A stretch of DNA of 45,158 nucleotides, taken from an uncultured Eubacteriales bacterium. Its GTDB lineage: Bacteria > Bacillota > Clostridia > Christensenellales > Aristaeellaceae. A program made the translations under genes and the position numbers. This document shows positions 1 through 8,587 of the stretch, piece after piece (the first letter of the stretch is position 1; each line of letters starts with the position of its first letter). The notes beneath the pieces are model-generated. The model saw only the letters and a list, made by a program, of their open reading frames with translations. It had not been told where the DNA came from and made no database searches. Location: the NCBI GenBank assembly GCA_902765735.1, contig CACXBB010000014.1, positions 1 through 45,158 of the forward strand, read 5' to 3'.

Positions 1-123
1 TTGGCCACGGCGCCGCCGGGATAGCTATGCCAAAAATCAGAAAAATCGCAGAATTCTGAGGGGAAAACCCTCTCTGTTTCGCGACTTTGGGCTGGATTGT
101 GGCTTGTTTTTGTGTGTTGTGCA

Positions 124-160
124 TAAAATATCCGTCCGAAAACTGTGTTTTCGGACGGAT
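124..160 (-). terminator. Intrinsic terminator of the tRNA unit
   Basis: A perfect 13-bp stem (130-142 with 148-160) encloses a 5-base loop. Read on the minus strand it is followed by an ATTTTA tract. It lies 3 bases past the encoded CCA of the tRNA-Ala gene and so ends that transcript. Confidence 0.85.
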
Positions 161-162
161 TG

Positions 163-239
163 TGGTGGAGCATACCGGATTCGAACCGGTGACCTCTACA
201 ATGCGAATGTAGCGCGCTAGCCAACTGTGCTAATGCCCC
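163..239 (-). tRNA. tRNA-Ala (anticodon CGC), CCA encoded
   Basis: Read on the minus strand, the sequence folds as a cloverleaf. The acceptor stem is GGGGCAT/ATGCTCC, the anticodon arm is CTACA-TTCGCAT-TGTAG, and the T arm is ACCGG-TTCGAAT-CCGGT, followed by discriminator A and an encoded CCA at 163-165. The loop places CGC at positions 34-36, which reads the Ala codon GCG. Independent support comes from the third acceptor pair, a G-U wobble, the hallmark identity element of alanine tRNAs. One mismatch in the D stem is tolerated. It is transcribed from the promoter at 375-403 together with the tRNA-like stretch just upstream. Confidence 0.93.
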
Positions 240-240
240 A

Positions 241-350
241 AATTATGGCATAGGTTTTTGTGCAGAACCTACAAACTGTTACCTCTGGGTTATCAGCCAC
301 TTGGGTGATAGTAAGAACTGTTCGTTCTAGCCAACTGTGCTAATGCCCCA
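241..350 (-). other. tRNA-like remnant upstream of tRNA-Ala
   Basis: Bases 327-350 repeat exactly the 5' half of the tRNA-Ala gene (217-240, 24 bases): acceptor 5' strand and D arm. After that point the sequence diverges. It offers hairpins (AGAAC/GTTCT and TATCA/TGATA on the minus strand) but no 7-base anticodon loop or normal T arm. It follows directly after the minus-strand promoter at 375-403, so it is transcribed. I read it as a decayed or rearranged tRNA copy. A structured leader is the alternative. Confidence 0.5.
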
Positions 351-374
351 TGTCCTTTTCTTTCGAACGAACCT

Positions 375-403
375 ATTATAGCACAACTCGATTGAGAATG
401 CAA
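375..403 (-). promoter_or_regulatory. Sigma-A promoter of the tRNA unit
   Basis: On the minus strand there is a -35 TTGCAT (398-403), a 17-base spacer and a consensus -10 TATAAT (375-380). Transcription would start near 368, just before the tRNA-like stretch and tRNA-Ala. Confidence 0.85.
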
Positions 404-481
404 TACCACGGAATGTAAATTTCACGGCAGGAAATCCTTTGCAAATTCCGGGTTACTAACGCAAACTGTGCTTTTCCTTCG

Positions 482-510
482 TTGACACGGCTCCTGTCGC
501 GTGCTATAAT
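482..510 (+). promoter_or_regulatory. Consensus sigma-A promoter of the pyr operon
   Basis: TTGACA (482-487), a 17-base spacer and TATAAT (505-510) match the consensus exactly. The start site near 517 is followed by a leader with a PyrR-type binding loop and a terminator before pyrC. Confidence 0.92.
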
Positions 511-516
511 GCTTCA

Positions 517-604
517 AAACAGTCTTTAAGGCGATCCAGAGAGGTCGGCAAGCTGGTCAGAGGGTTCATTTTACGCGCTTGTCGGCTGGGACAGGCCTTT
601 TTTA
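517..604 (+). promoter_or_regulatory. PyrR-dependent attenuator leader
   Basis: The leader contains CTTTAAGGCGATCCAGAGAGG (from 524), which resembles the conserved PyrR-binding loop of Bacillota pyr leaders (TTTAA...GTCCAGAGAGGCT). A terminator follows: stem GCTTGTC (577-583) with GACAGGC (590-596), then six T residues (598-603). GCAAGC at 548-553 can pair with 577-582, giving the competing antiterminator. By analogy with Bacillus, UMP-bound PyrR would stabilise the binding loop and let the terminator form. No pyrR gene is in the window. Confidence 0.85.
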
Positions 605-640
605 TGCCTGCTCGGCAGGCTGCGACAGGGAGGTAACGGC

Positions 641-1810
641 ATGGCGAAGCTCAAAATCTGCGGCGCGGACTGCGTTCCCGGCTTTTCCATCCTCGCCGAG
701 GCGGCGGGCGAGGCGCTGAGCCATCGTGAGGGCGAGTTTTTCCTGCTTCCCGGTTTCTGTGATGTGCACGTACATCTCAGGGAGCCGGGATTTTCTTATA
801 AGGAGACCATCAAAACCGGCACGCTCTCGGCGAAGCGCGGCGGCTACACCTGCGTGTGCGCCATGCCGAACCTGAACCCGGTGCCGGACAGCCCGGCGAC
901 GCTGAGGGTCGAGCTGGACGCCATCGCCCGTGACGCCGCCATACGGGTGCTGCCCTACGGCGCGATCACGGCGGGCGAAAGGGGCGAGCGGCTGGCGGAC
1001 CTTGAGGGGATGGCCCCCTTTGTCTGCGGCTTCTCCGACGACGGGAGGGGCGTGCAGGACGCCGGGCTGATGCGGGCGGCCATGCAGACGGCGAAGGGGC
1101 TTGATAAGATCATCGCCGCGCACTGCGAAGTCAACGCGCTGCTCAACGGTGGCTACATCCACGACGGCGACTACGCCCGCGCCCACGGCCACCGGGGCAT
1201 CTGCTCGGAGAGCGAGTGGCGGCAGATCGAGCGGGACCTCAAACTGGCCGATGAGACCGGCTGCAAATACCACGTCTGCCACATCTCCTGCAGGGAATCC
1301 GTGCGGCTCATACGGGACGCCAAAAAGGACGGCGTGGACGTGACCTGCGAGACCGGCCCGCACTACCTGCTGCTGGACGAGAACGATCTTCAGGAGGACG
1401 GCCGCTTCAAGATGAACCCGCCGCTGCGCGCCCGTGCCGACCGGGAGGCGCTGCTCGAAGGGCTGTGCGACGGCACCATCGACATGATCGTCACCGACCA
1501 CGCCCCCCACAGCGCCGAGGAGAAGGCCCGGGGGCTTGAGAAGAGCGCCTTCGGCATCGTGGGCCTCGAGACGGCCTTCCCGCTTCTGTACACGTACCTC
1601 GTTAAGAAGGGCGTCATCCCCCTCGAAAGGCTCGTCGAGCTGATGGCCGTCAACCCCCGCCGCCGCTTCGATATCCCCTTCGAGGGCGTCACCGTATGGG
1701 ACCTCGACCGCGAAACCACCGTCGACCCCGCCACCTTCGCCTCAATGGGCAAGGCCACGCCGTTTGGGGGGCGGCGGGTTTCGGGCGAGTGGGTGGAAAC
1801 GATAATATAG
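641..1810 (+). CDS. pyrC: Dihydroorotase
   Basis: This cyclises carbamoyl-aspartate to dihydroorotate, step 3 of UMP synthesis, in the cytosol. The 389-residue protein has the amidohydrolase metal motif DVHVHLREPG (H43, H45), further ligand-type His residues in AHCEVNALL and YHVCHIS, and the catalytic Asp segment IVTDHAPHS. It is a little shorter than the usual 420-430 residues, mainly at the N terminus. The ATG follows a GGGAGGT ribosome site at 628-634. It is the first gene after the PyrR-type leader. A repeat-filled gap of 228 bases separates it from carB. Confidence 0.96.
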   Translation: MAKLKICGADCVPGFSILAEAAGEALSHREGEFFLLPGFCDVHVHLREPGFSYKETIKTGTLSAKRGGYTCVCAMPNLNPVPDSPATLRVELDAIARDAAIRVLPYGAITAGERGERLADLEGMAPFVCGFSDDGRGVQDAGLMRAAMQTAKGLDKIIAAHCEVNALLNGGYIHDGDYARAHGHRGICSESEWRQIERDLKLADETGCKYHVCHISCRESVRLIRDAKKDGVDVTCETGPHYLLLDENDLQEDGRFKMNPPLRARADREALLEGLCDGTIDMIVTDHAPHSAEEKARGLEKSAFGIVGLETAFPLLYTYLVKKGVIPLERLVELMAVNPRRRFDIPFEGVTVWDLDRETTVDPATFASMGKATPFGGRRVSGEWVETII

Positions 1811-2005
1811 ATAATTGGGAATGGGGAATTTGGAATGGGGAATTAGAGAACGACCTCTCAGTCAGCAGGACAAGTCCTGCTGACAGCTCCCCTGGAAGGG
1901 GAGCCAAGGCTGCCGCGCGTCCAAAAGCCTTCCCCTTTCAGGGGAAGGTTGCCCTGCCGGAGGCAGGGTCGGAAGAGGTCGTAACCCCAATTCCCAATTC
2001 CCCAT
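1811..2005 (+). repeat. Composite inverted intergenic repeat between pyrC and carB
   Basis: The element is built symmetrically. A purine-rich outer arm (1816-1844, GGGAATGGGGAATT type) is answered by its complement at 1989-2005. Inside lie two copies of the genome repeat in opposite orientation, 1852-1910 (GACCTCTCAGTCA...GGGGAGCC) and 1926-1980 (CCTTCCCC...GGAAGAGGTC). No protein is encoded. It lies within the operon, so it is transcribed and could fold into a long hairpin. Confidence 0.8.
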
Positions 2006-2038
2006 TTTTACATCCGACCAACCGGGAGGTACAAAGCC

Positions 2039-5000
2039 ATGTCAAAGCGCACCGACATCAAGAAGGTTCTCATCATCGGCTCGGGTCCGATCGTGATCGG
2101 GCAGGCGGCGGAATTCGACTACGCGGGCACGCAGGCGTGTCTGGCGCTGAAGGAGGAGGGCTACGAGGTCATACTCTGCAACTCCAACCCCGCCACCATC
2201 ATGACGGACACCAGCATCGCGGACAAGGTGTACATGGAGCCGCTGACGCTGGAGTACATCGCCAAGATACTGCGCTACGAGCGCCCGGACGCCATCGTGC
2301 CCGGCATTGGCGGGCAGACGGGGCTCAACCTGGCGATGCAGCTTGAGAAGAAGGGCGTATTGAAGGAGTGCCGGGTGGAGCTGCTGGGCACGCCGTTTAC
2401 CTCCATCGAGCGGGCCGAGGACCGGGAGCTGTTCAAGGAGATGTGCCAGTCCATCGGCGAGCCGGTGATCCCCTCCGAGATCACCTATAATATCGAAGAG
2501 GCCAGGGCCGCCGCGCAGCGCATCGGCTATCCGGTGGTGCTCAGGCCCGCGTTCACGCTGGGCGGCACCGGCGGCGGGTTCGCCAACAACGAGGAGGAGC
2601 TGATCGAGGTCGGCCTGAACGGCTTTAAGCTCTCCCCGGTGCATCAGGTTCTGGTGGAGAAGTCGGTCAAGGGCTACAAGGAGATCGAGTTTGAGGTCAT
2701 GCGGGACTCCAACGACCACGCCATCACCATCTGCGGCATGGAGAACGTGGACCCCGTGGGCGTGCACACCGGCGACAGCATCGTGGTAGCCCCGATCCTC
2801 TCCTTAAACGACCACGATCTGAAGATGCTCAACGACTCCGCCATCAAGATCATCCGCGAGCTCAGGATCGAGGGCGGCTGCAACGTGCAGTTCGCGCTGC
2901 ATCCGCACACCAGCGAATACTACCTGATCGAGGTCAATCCCCGGGTCAGCCGGTCGTCGGCGCTGGCGTCGAAGGCGTCGGGCTATCCCATCGCCTCCGT
3001 CACCGCGAAGATCGCGTTGGGCATGGCGCTGGAGGACATCCCCGTGGCCGGCGGCACCGCGGCCATCGAGCCGAGCCTCGACTACGTGGTGGCCAAGTTC
3101 CCCCGCTTCCCCTTTGACAAGTTCGCCACCGCGCCGAACCTGCTGGGCACCCAGATGAAGGCCACCGGCGAGGTCATGGGCATCGGCGCGTCGCTGGAGG
3201 AGTGCATGCTCAAGTCCGTGCGCTCGCTGGAGAACGGCGCGCACCACCTGAGCCTGCCCAAATTCACCGCCATGGACGACGACGGGCTGTGGCGCTACGT
3301 CAAGGACTTCCGCGCCGACGGCATATTCGCCGTCACCGAGCTCATCCGCCGGGGCGCGCGCATGGACAAGCTGAGCGAGATCACCATGATCACCCCGCTG
3401 TTCCTGGAGGCCATCGCCCGGATCGTGGAGATGGAAGGCATCCTGCGGGACAAGAAGGGCGACGTCAAGGCGCTGCGTGCCGCGAAGATGATGGGCTTTG
3501 CGGACAAGACCATTGCGGAGCTGTGGGACACCGACGAGCTGACCGTCTGGCGGCAGCGCCGGGCGGAGGGCATCGCGCCCGCCTTCCCGATGGTGGACAC
3601 GCTGCACACCGGGACCTACATCCCCTACCTGTATTCCTCCTACAACCTGAAAAACGCCAGCATACGCACCGACAAGAAGAAGATCGTGGTACTGGGCGCG
3701 GGGCCGATACGCATCGGGCAGGGCGTGGAGTTCGACTACTCCACCGTCCACGCGGTACAGACCATCCGGCGCAACGGCTACGAGGCCATCATCATCAACA
3801 ACAACCCGGAGACGGTGTCCACCGACTACAAGACCTCCGACAAGCTGTACTTTGAACCGCTGACGCCCGAGGACGTGATGAACGTGATCGACTTCGAGCA
3901 GCCCGAGGGCGTGATCACGTCGCTGGGCGGGCAGACGGCCATCAACCTGGCCCAGCCGCTGATGGCGCGGGGCGTGAAGCTGATCGGCACCGACTGCGCC
4001 GCCATCGACCGCGCCGAAGACCGCGGCAGCTTCGAGAAGATCCTCCAGGACCTGAACATCCCCCAGCCCCAGGGCCGGGCGGTGACCGACATCGAGGCCG
4101 GCGTGGCCGCCGCCTCGGAGATCGGCTACCCGGTGCTGGTGCGGCCCTCCTTCGTGCTGGGCGGGCGGGCAATGCAGATCGTGGCCAACGAGGCACAGCT
4201 TCGGCGCTATCTCAAAGAAGCCGTGGAGATCGACGCCGACAAGCCCGTGCTGGTGGACCACTACATCCAGGGCAAGGAGGTCGAGGTGGATGCCATCTGC
4301 GACGGGCGGGACGTGTTCGTGCCCGGCATCATGGAGCTGGTGGAGCGCACCGGCATCCACTCCGGCGACTCCATCTCCGTCTACCCCGCCTTCTCCATCT
4401 CCAACCGGGTCAAGGGCACGATACTGCAATACGCCAAGAAGCTGGGGCTGGGCATCGGCATCGTGGGGCTTTACAACATACAGTTCATCGTCGACAAGGA
4501 CGAGAACGTGTACATCATCGAGGTCAACCCCCGCTCCTCACGCACGGTGCCGTTCCTGTCGAAGGCCACGGGCTGGTCGCTGGCGGACATCGCCACCGAG
4601 GCCATACTCGGCAAGACGCTCAAGGAGCAGGGCATATTCGACCTCTATCCCGAGGAGAAGAAGCGCCACTATGTGAAGGTGCCGGTGTTCTCGTTCAACA
4701 AGATCAAGGGGCTGGACGCCTACCTCTCCCCGGAGATGAAGTCCACCGGCGAGGCCATCGGCTACGACGACAAGCTCAACCGCGCCCTCTACAAGGCCCT
4801 GCAGGCCGCGGGCATGCGGCTTCAGAACTACGGCACCGTGTTCGCCACCATCGCCGACGAGGACAAGGCCGAGGCCGAGCCGCTGATCCGCCGGTTCTAC
4901 AACCTGGGCTTCAACATCGAGGCCACCCGCGGCACCGCCGCCTACCTCAAGGAGCGCGGCATCCGCACCCATGTGCTCAAAAAGATCGGCGAGAGCGATG

Positions 5001-5209
5001 AGATACTCGACGCCATGCGGCAGGGACACATCGCCTATGTCATCAACACCCGCAACATCAATTCCATGGACGCCCTGTCCGACGGCGTCAGGATCCGCCG
5101 CGCCGCTACCGAGAACAACGTCACCATGTTCACCTCCCTCGACACCGTCCGCGTGCTGCTGGACGTGCTGGAGGAGACCACGCTGACGATCTCCACCATC
5201 GACGCATGA
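2039..5209 (+). CDS. carB: Carbamoyl-phosphate synthase large subunit
   Basis: The 1056-residue protein has the normal family length and the typical duplicated layout. There are two pre-ATP-grasp/ATP-grasp halves, starting KKVLIIGSGPIVIGQ near residue 8 and KKIVVLGAGPIRIGQG near residue 550. A linking oligomerisation domain and a C-terminal MGS-like allosteric domain complete it. It makes carbamoyl phosphate from bicarbonate, ATP and ammonia delivered by the glutaminase subunit CarA. No carA is present in this operon or elsewhere in the window, so the partner must be encoded elsewhere. The start follows GGGAGGT at 2024-2030. Confidence 0.97.
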   Translation: MSKRTDIKKVLIIGSGPIVIGQAAEFDYAGTQACLALKEEGYEVILCNSNPATIMTDTSIADKVYMEPLTLEYIAKILRYERPDAIVPGIGGQTGLNLAMQLEKKGVLKECRVELLGTPFTSIERAEDRELFKEMCQSIGEPVIPSEITYNIEEARAAAQRIGYPVVLRPAFTLGGTGGGFANNEEELIEVGLNGFKLSPVHQVLVEKSVKGYKEIEFEVMRDSNDHAITICGMENVDPVGVHTGDSIVVAPILSLNDHDLKMLNDSAIKIIRELRIEGGCNVQFALHPHTSEYYLIEVNPRVSRSSALASKASGYPIASVTAKIALGMALEDIPVAGGTAAIEPSLDYVVAKFPRFPFDKFATAPNLLGTQMKATGEVMGIGASLEECMLKSVRSLENGAHHLSLPKFTAMDDDGLWRYVKDFRADGIFAVTELIRRGARMDKLSEITMITPLFLEAIARIVEMEGILRDKKGDVKALRAAKMMGFADKTIAELWDTDELTVWRQRRAEGIAPAFPMVDTLHTGTYIPYLYSSYNLKNASIRTDKKKIVVLGAGPIRIGQGVEFDYSTVHAVQTIRRNGYEAIIINNNPETVSTDYKTSDKLYFEPLTPEDVMNVIDFEQPEGVITSLGGQTAINLAQPLMARGVKLIGTDCAAIDRAEDRGSFEKILQDLNIPQPQGRAVTDIEAGVAAASEIGYPVLVRPSFVLGGRAMQIVANEAQLRRYLKEAVEIDADKPVLVDHYIQGKEVEVDAICDGRDVFVPGIMELVERTGIHSGDSISVYPAFSISNRVKGTILQYAKKLGLGIGIVGLYNIQFIVDKDENVYIIEVNPRSSRTVPFLSKATGWSLADIATEAILGKTLKEQGIFDLYPEEKKRHYVKVPVFSFNKIKGLDAYLSPEMKSTGEAIGYDDKLNRALYKALQAAGMRLQNYGTVFATIADEDKAEAEPLIRRFYNLGFNIEATRGTAAYLKERGIRTHVLKKIGESDEILDAMRQGHIAYVINTRNINSMDALSDGVRIRRAATENNVTMFTSLDTVRVLLDVLEETTLTISTIDA

Positions 5210-5224
5210 TCCCCGGAAGAGGTG

Positions 5225-5578
5225 ATGCGCCTGTTGAAGCAAACCTACTGGGCAAACCAGCGCACCCTGGCGCAGATCGAAAAATCCATGCGCCACTCGG
5301 CATGCTACGGCATACGCCACAAGGAGTCAGGCGCGCTGGTCGGCTTCGCCCGGGTCATCACCGATTGGGCTACCACCTACTACCTGTGCGACGTGATCAT
5401 CGACGCGGCGCACCGGGGCAGGGGTCTGGGGAAGGCACTGGTGGCGCACATCGAATCGCAGAGCGAATACGCCGACCTTCGCGGGATGCTCATTACACGG
5501 TACGCCCATGCGCTGTATCAGAAATTCGGCTATGAGGTGCTCAACGGCAGGGCGATGGTGAAGACATTGAACTGCTGA
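5225..5578 (+). CDS. GNAT family acetyltransferase, short N terminus
   Basis: About 117 residues. The acetyl-CoA binding motif A is clear (DAAHRGRGLGKALVAHI). VGFARVITDWATTYYL before it and HALYQKFGYE after it fit the small GNAT family with YWANQRT-like N termini. Relatives usually carry 15-20 more N-terminal residues. Here the same frame runs back into carB and is separated from it only by carB's TGA (5207-5209), so translation probably restarts at GTG 5222 or ATG 5225 by coupling. The substrate is unknown, and a role in pyrimidine synthesis is not established. Confidence 0.75.
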   Translation: MRLLKQTYWANQRTLAQIEKSMRHSACYGIRHKESGALVGFARVITDWATTYYLCDVIIDAAHRGRGLGKALVAHIESQSEYADLRGMLITRYAHALYQKFGYEVLNGRAMVKTLNC

Positions 5579-5596
5579 ACGGCACGAGGAGACAAT

Positions 5597-6331
5597 ATGC
5601 GACAAGTTATCTACACCATCCTTGAAAACACCCCCCTGACCGCCGATGTATATCGCATGCGCCTGCGGGGCGACACCTCGGCCATCGTCGCGCCGGGGCA
5701 GTTCATCAACCTGCAAATTGGCGGGCTGTATCTGCGGCGGCCGGTCTCGGTGTGCGACTGGGATGGCGACGGCCTGGTGATCATCTACAAGGTGGTCGGG
5801 AAGGGCACGGAGGCGCTGTCGAGGATGGCCCCCGGGGAGGCGCTGGACTCTCTGTCAGGCCTGGGCAACGGTTACGACCTGGCCTGTGCCGGGGAAAATC
5901 CCGTATTGATCGGCGGCGGCGTGGGCGTGCCCCCGCTATACGGTCTGGCGAAGCGGCTGGTCGCGCAGGGCAGGGCGGTGACGGTCTGCCTCGGCTTCAA
6001 CACCACCGACGAAATCTTCTATGAGGATGAATTCCGGGCGCTGGGGTGCGACGTGCGGGTGTCCACGGTGGACGGCAGCTACGGCGCGAAGGGGTTTGTC
6101 ACCGGGATACTGCCGGAGCATCCCTCCCACTACTACGCCTGCGGGCCGGAGCCGATGCTCAAGGCGGTGTTCAAAGCCCTGCCCTGCCCAGGGCAGTTGA
6201 GCTTCGAGGCGCGCATGGGCTGTGGCTTCGGGGCGTGCATGGGCTGCACCTGCGAGACGGTCACCAGCTACAAGCGCATCTGCAGGGACGGCCCGGTGAT
6301 GCGAAAGGAGGAGCTCATATGGAACGCCTGA
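5597..6331 (+). CDS. pyrK: Dihydroorotate dehydrogenase B, electron-transfer subunit
   Basis: The 244-residue protein passes electrons from the PyrD flavin to NAD+. An FAD-binding barrel carries RRPVSVCDWD, the NAD-binding part carries LIGGGVGVPPLYGL, and the C terminus carries the [2Fe-2S] cysteine set C209-x4-C214-x2-C217...C229. The start follows GAGGAG at 5587. Its last 13 bases overlap pyrD, whose GGAGG site lies inside pyrK, so the two subunits are translationally coupled. Confidence 0.96.
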   Translation: MRQVIYTILENTPLTADVYRMRLRGDTSAIVAPGQFINLQIGGLYLRRPVSVCDWDGDGLVIIYKVVGKGTEALSRMAPGEALDSLSGLGNGYDLACAGENPVLIGGGVGVPPLYGLAKRLVAQGRAVTVCLGFNTTDEIFYEDEFRALGCDVRVSTVDGSYGAKGFVTGILPEHPSHYYACGPEPMLKAVFKALPCPGQLSFEARMGCGFGACMGCTCETVTSYKRICRDGPVMRKEELIWNA

Positions 6332-7230
6332 AGGTCAACCTCCTCGGCATCAAGCTGGACAACCCGGTGATCCCCGCCTCGGGCACCTTCGGCTACGGGC
6401 AGGAGTTCGCGGCGCTGTACGACATCAACATCCTCGGCACGTTCTCCTTCAAGGGCACCACGCTGCGCCCCCGGCTGGGCAACCCGCTGCCGCGCATCGC
6501 GGAGGCCCCCGCGGGCATGCTCAACGCGGTGGGGCTCCAAAACCCGGGGGTGGACAGGGTGATCTCGGAGGAGCTGCCCGCGCTTGCGAGGGTCTTTCAC
6601 AAGCCGATGATGGCGAACGTCTCCGGGTTCTCCATAGAGGAGTACGCCGAGACCTGTCGCCGCCTGGACGCCTGCGAACAGGTGGGCTGGCTGGAGGTCA
6701 ACATCTCCTGCCCCAACGTGCACCACGGGGGCATGAGCTTCGGCACGGACCCGGCCATGGCGGCGGCGGTCACCCGGGCGGTGAAGGCGGTGACGACCAA
6801 GCCGGTGATCATGAAGCTGTCGCCGAACGTGACGGACATCGCGTCCATCGCCAGGGCCTGTGCCGACGCCGGTGCGGACGGCGTGAGCCTCATCAACACG
6901 CTGATGGGCATGCGCATCGACCTGAAGACCCGGCGGCCCGTCATCGCCAACGTCACCGGCGGCCTGTCCGGCCCGGCGGTGTTCCCGGTGGCGCTCAGGA
7001 TGGTTTACCAGGTGGCGCGGGCCGTGGACATCCCCGTGATCGGCATGGGCGGCGTGTCCTCGGCGGAGGACGTCATCGAGATGATGCTGGCCGGCGCCAC
7101 GGCGGTGGAGGTCGGCGCGGCGAACCTCGTTGACCCGTTCGCGTGCAAGAGGATCATAGAAGCACTCCCGGAGGTCATGGACCGGTACGGGATCGACAAC
7201 ATTTCGGACATCATCGGAGGTGCATCATAA
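6319..7230 (+). CDS. pyrD: Dihydroorotate dehydrogenase B, catalytic subunit
   Basis: This class 1B FMN enzyme of 303 residues oxidises dihydroorotate to orotate. ATG 6319 is chosen because AAAGGAGG at 6304-6311 precedes it and the protein then begins as the family does (MERLKVNLLGIKLDNPVIPASGTF). Visible motifs are the nucleophile-loop segment VNISCPNVHHGG, carrying the class 1B active-site Cys, the FMN-contact region KLSPNVTDI and the C-terminal VIGMGGVSSAEDV. PyrK next door supplies FAD and the iron-sulfur cluster. Confidence 0.96.
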   Translation: MERLKVNLLGIKLDNPVIPASGTFGYGQEFAALYDINILGTFSFKGTTLRPRLGNPLPRIAEAPAGMLNAVGLQNPGVDRVISEELPALARVFHKPMMANVSGFSIEEYAETCRRLDACEQVGWLEVNISCPNVHHGGMSFGTDPAMAAAVTRAVKAVTTKPVIMKLSPNVTDIASIARACADAGADGVSLINTLMGMRIDLKTRRPVIANVTGGLSGPAVFPVALRMVYQVARAVDIPVIGMGGVSSAEDVIEMMLAGATAVEVGAANLVDPFACKRIIEALPEVMDRYGIDNISDIIGGAS

Positions 7231-7928
7231 TGGGCAAGGACGTCATCGTGGCCTGCGACTTCTCCTCGGCGGCGCAGACCCTGCAATTTCTGGACCGGTT
7301 TACGGGCCGCAAGCCCTTCGTGAAGATCGGCATGGAGCTTTTCTACGCCGAGGGACCGGAGATCGTCCGGCAGATCAAGGCCCGGGGGCACAAAATCTTC
7401 CTCGATCTCAAGCTCCACGACATCCCCAACACGGTCAAAAAGGCCATGGCGGTGCTGTCGCGGCTGGACGTGGACATCGTCAACCTGCACGCCGCGGGCA
7501 CCACGGCGATGATGGAGGCCGCGCTTCAGGGCCTGACCCGGCCCGACGGCACCCGGCCGCTGCTGATCGCCGTGACGCAGCTCACCTCCACCGACCAGCA
7601 GAGCATGGAGCGCGACCTGCTGATCCGCGAACCCATCGCCGACGTGGTGATGCACTACGCCCGGACCGCGAAGGCCGCGGGCCTCGACGGCGTGGTGTGC
7701 TCCCCGCTGGAGGCCGCGAAGGTGCACGACGCCTGCGGCGCGGACTTTTTGACCGTTACCCCCGGCGTGCGCTTCGCCGACGGCGATGTGGGCGACCAGA
7801 AGCGCGTCATGACCCCCGCCCAGGCGAAGGCCGTCGGCTCCGACTACATCGTCGTCGGCCGCCCCATCACCGCCGCGGAGGATCCGGTGGGGGCGTATGA
7901 GAGGTGTGTAGAAGAGTTTGTGGGATAA
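7230..7928 (+). CDS. pyrF: Orotidine-5'-phosphate decarboxylase
   Basis: The final step of UMP synthesis, OMP to UMP. The protein has 232 residues, normal for the type 1 enzyme. The start overlaps the pyrD stop by one base (TAATG). The catalytic Asp-Lys array is visible in [16 protein letters not shown], substrate-binding VKIGMELFY precedes it, and the phosphate gripper VTPGVRF and YIVVGRPI follow near the C terminus. Continuous coupling with pyrD and close spacing to pyrE place it firmly in the operon. Confidence 0.96.
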   Translation: MGKDVIVACDFSSAAQTLQFLDRFTGRKPFVKIGMELFYAEGPEIVRQIKARGHKIFLDLKLHDIPNTVKKAMAVLSRLDVDIVNLHAAGTTAMMEAALQGLTRPDGTRPLLIAVTQLTSTDQQSMERDLLIREPIADVVMHYARTAKAAGLDGVVCSPLEAAKVHDACGADFLTVTPGVRFADGDVGDQKRVMTPAQAKAVGSDYIVVGRPITAAEDPVGAYERCVEEFVG

Positions 7929-7942
7929 TTACGAAAGGGTGT

Positions 7943-8587
7943 ATGACTATGAAACGCATGATCGCAAAGGACTTATTGTCCATCAAAGCTGTGTTTTTAC
8001 GCCCGGAGCAGCCGTTTACGTGGGCGAGCGGGATCAGGTCGCCGATCTACTGCGACAACCGACTGACGCTGACCGCGCCTGAGGTGCGGGGCGACATCGA
8101 GAACGGTCTTGCGGCGCTGATTAAGGAGAAGTACCCGGCGGTGGAGGTGCTGATGGGCACCGCCACGGCGGGCATCGCCCACGCGGCCATCACGGCGCAC
8201 CTGCTGGGCCTGCCGATGGGCTACGTGCGCTCCGGGGCGAAGGACCACGGGCGGCAGAACCGCATCGAGGGTCGGCTGGAGCCGGGCCAGAGGGTGGTGG
8301 TGGTGGAGGACCTGATCTCCACCGGCGGCAGCGTGATCGAGGTGGTGGACGCCCTGCGCGACGCCGGGGCGGAGGTGCTGGGCATCGTGTCCATATTCAC
8401 TTACGGCATGAAGAAGGGCCTGGAGCGCCTCGAGGCGGCGAACGTCGAGAACACCTCGCTGACCGACTTCGACGCGGTGGTGGCGGTGGCCGCCGAGGAG
8501 GGCTACATCTCCCCGACCGACGTATCGCGGCTCATGGCATTTCGGGACAATCCCTCGGACGAAAGCTGGATCGGAGGAAACGCATGA
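7943..8587 (+). CDS. pyrE: Orotate phosphoribosyltransferase
   Basis: Converts orotate and PRPP to OMP. From ATG 7943 (GAAAGGGTG site at 7933) the protein is 214 residues. The PRPP-binding signature is [17 protein letters not shown], and the N-terminal substrate loop [16 protein letters not shown] is typical. It ends in a 4-base ATGA overlap with pyrB. Confidence 0.95.
   Translation: MTMKRMIAKDLLSIKAVFLRPEQPFTWASGIRSPIYCDNRLTLTAPEVRGDIENGLAALIKEKYPAVEVLMGTATAGIAHAAITAHLLGLPMGYVRSGAKDHGRQNRIEGRLEPGQRVVVVEDLISTGGSVIEVVDALRDAGAEVLGIVSIFTYGMKKGLERLEAANVENTSLTDFDAVVAVAAEEGYISPTDVSRLMAFRDNPSDESWIGGNA

Noticed and set aside
241-350. Second functional tRNA gene
   Set aside because: Only the 5' half matches; no 7-base anticodon loop or T arm can be drawn, so it was kept as a remnant.
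2042-4429. Long minus-strand open frames opposite carB, and similar long frames opposite other GC-rich genes
   Set aside because: They are shadows created by GC-rich codon positions; they are His/Gly/Ala-rich, lack ribosome sites and match no family.
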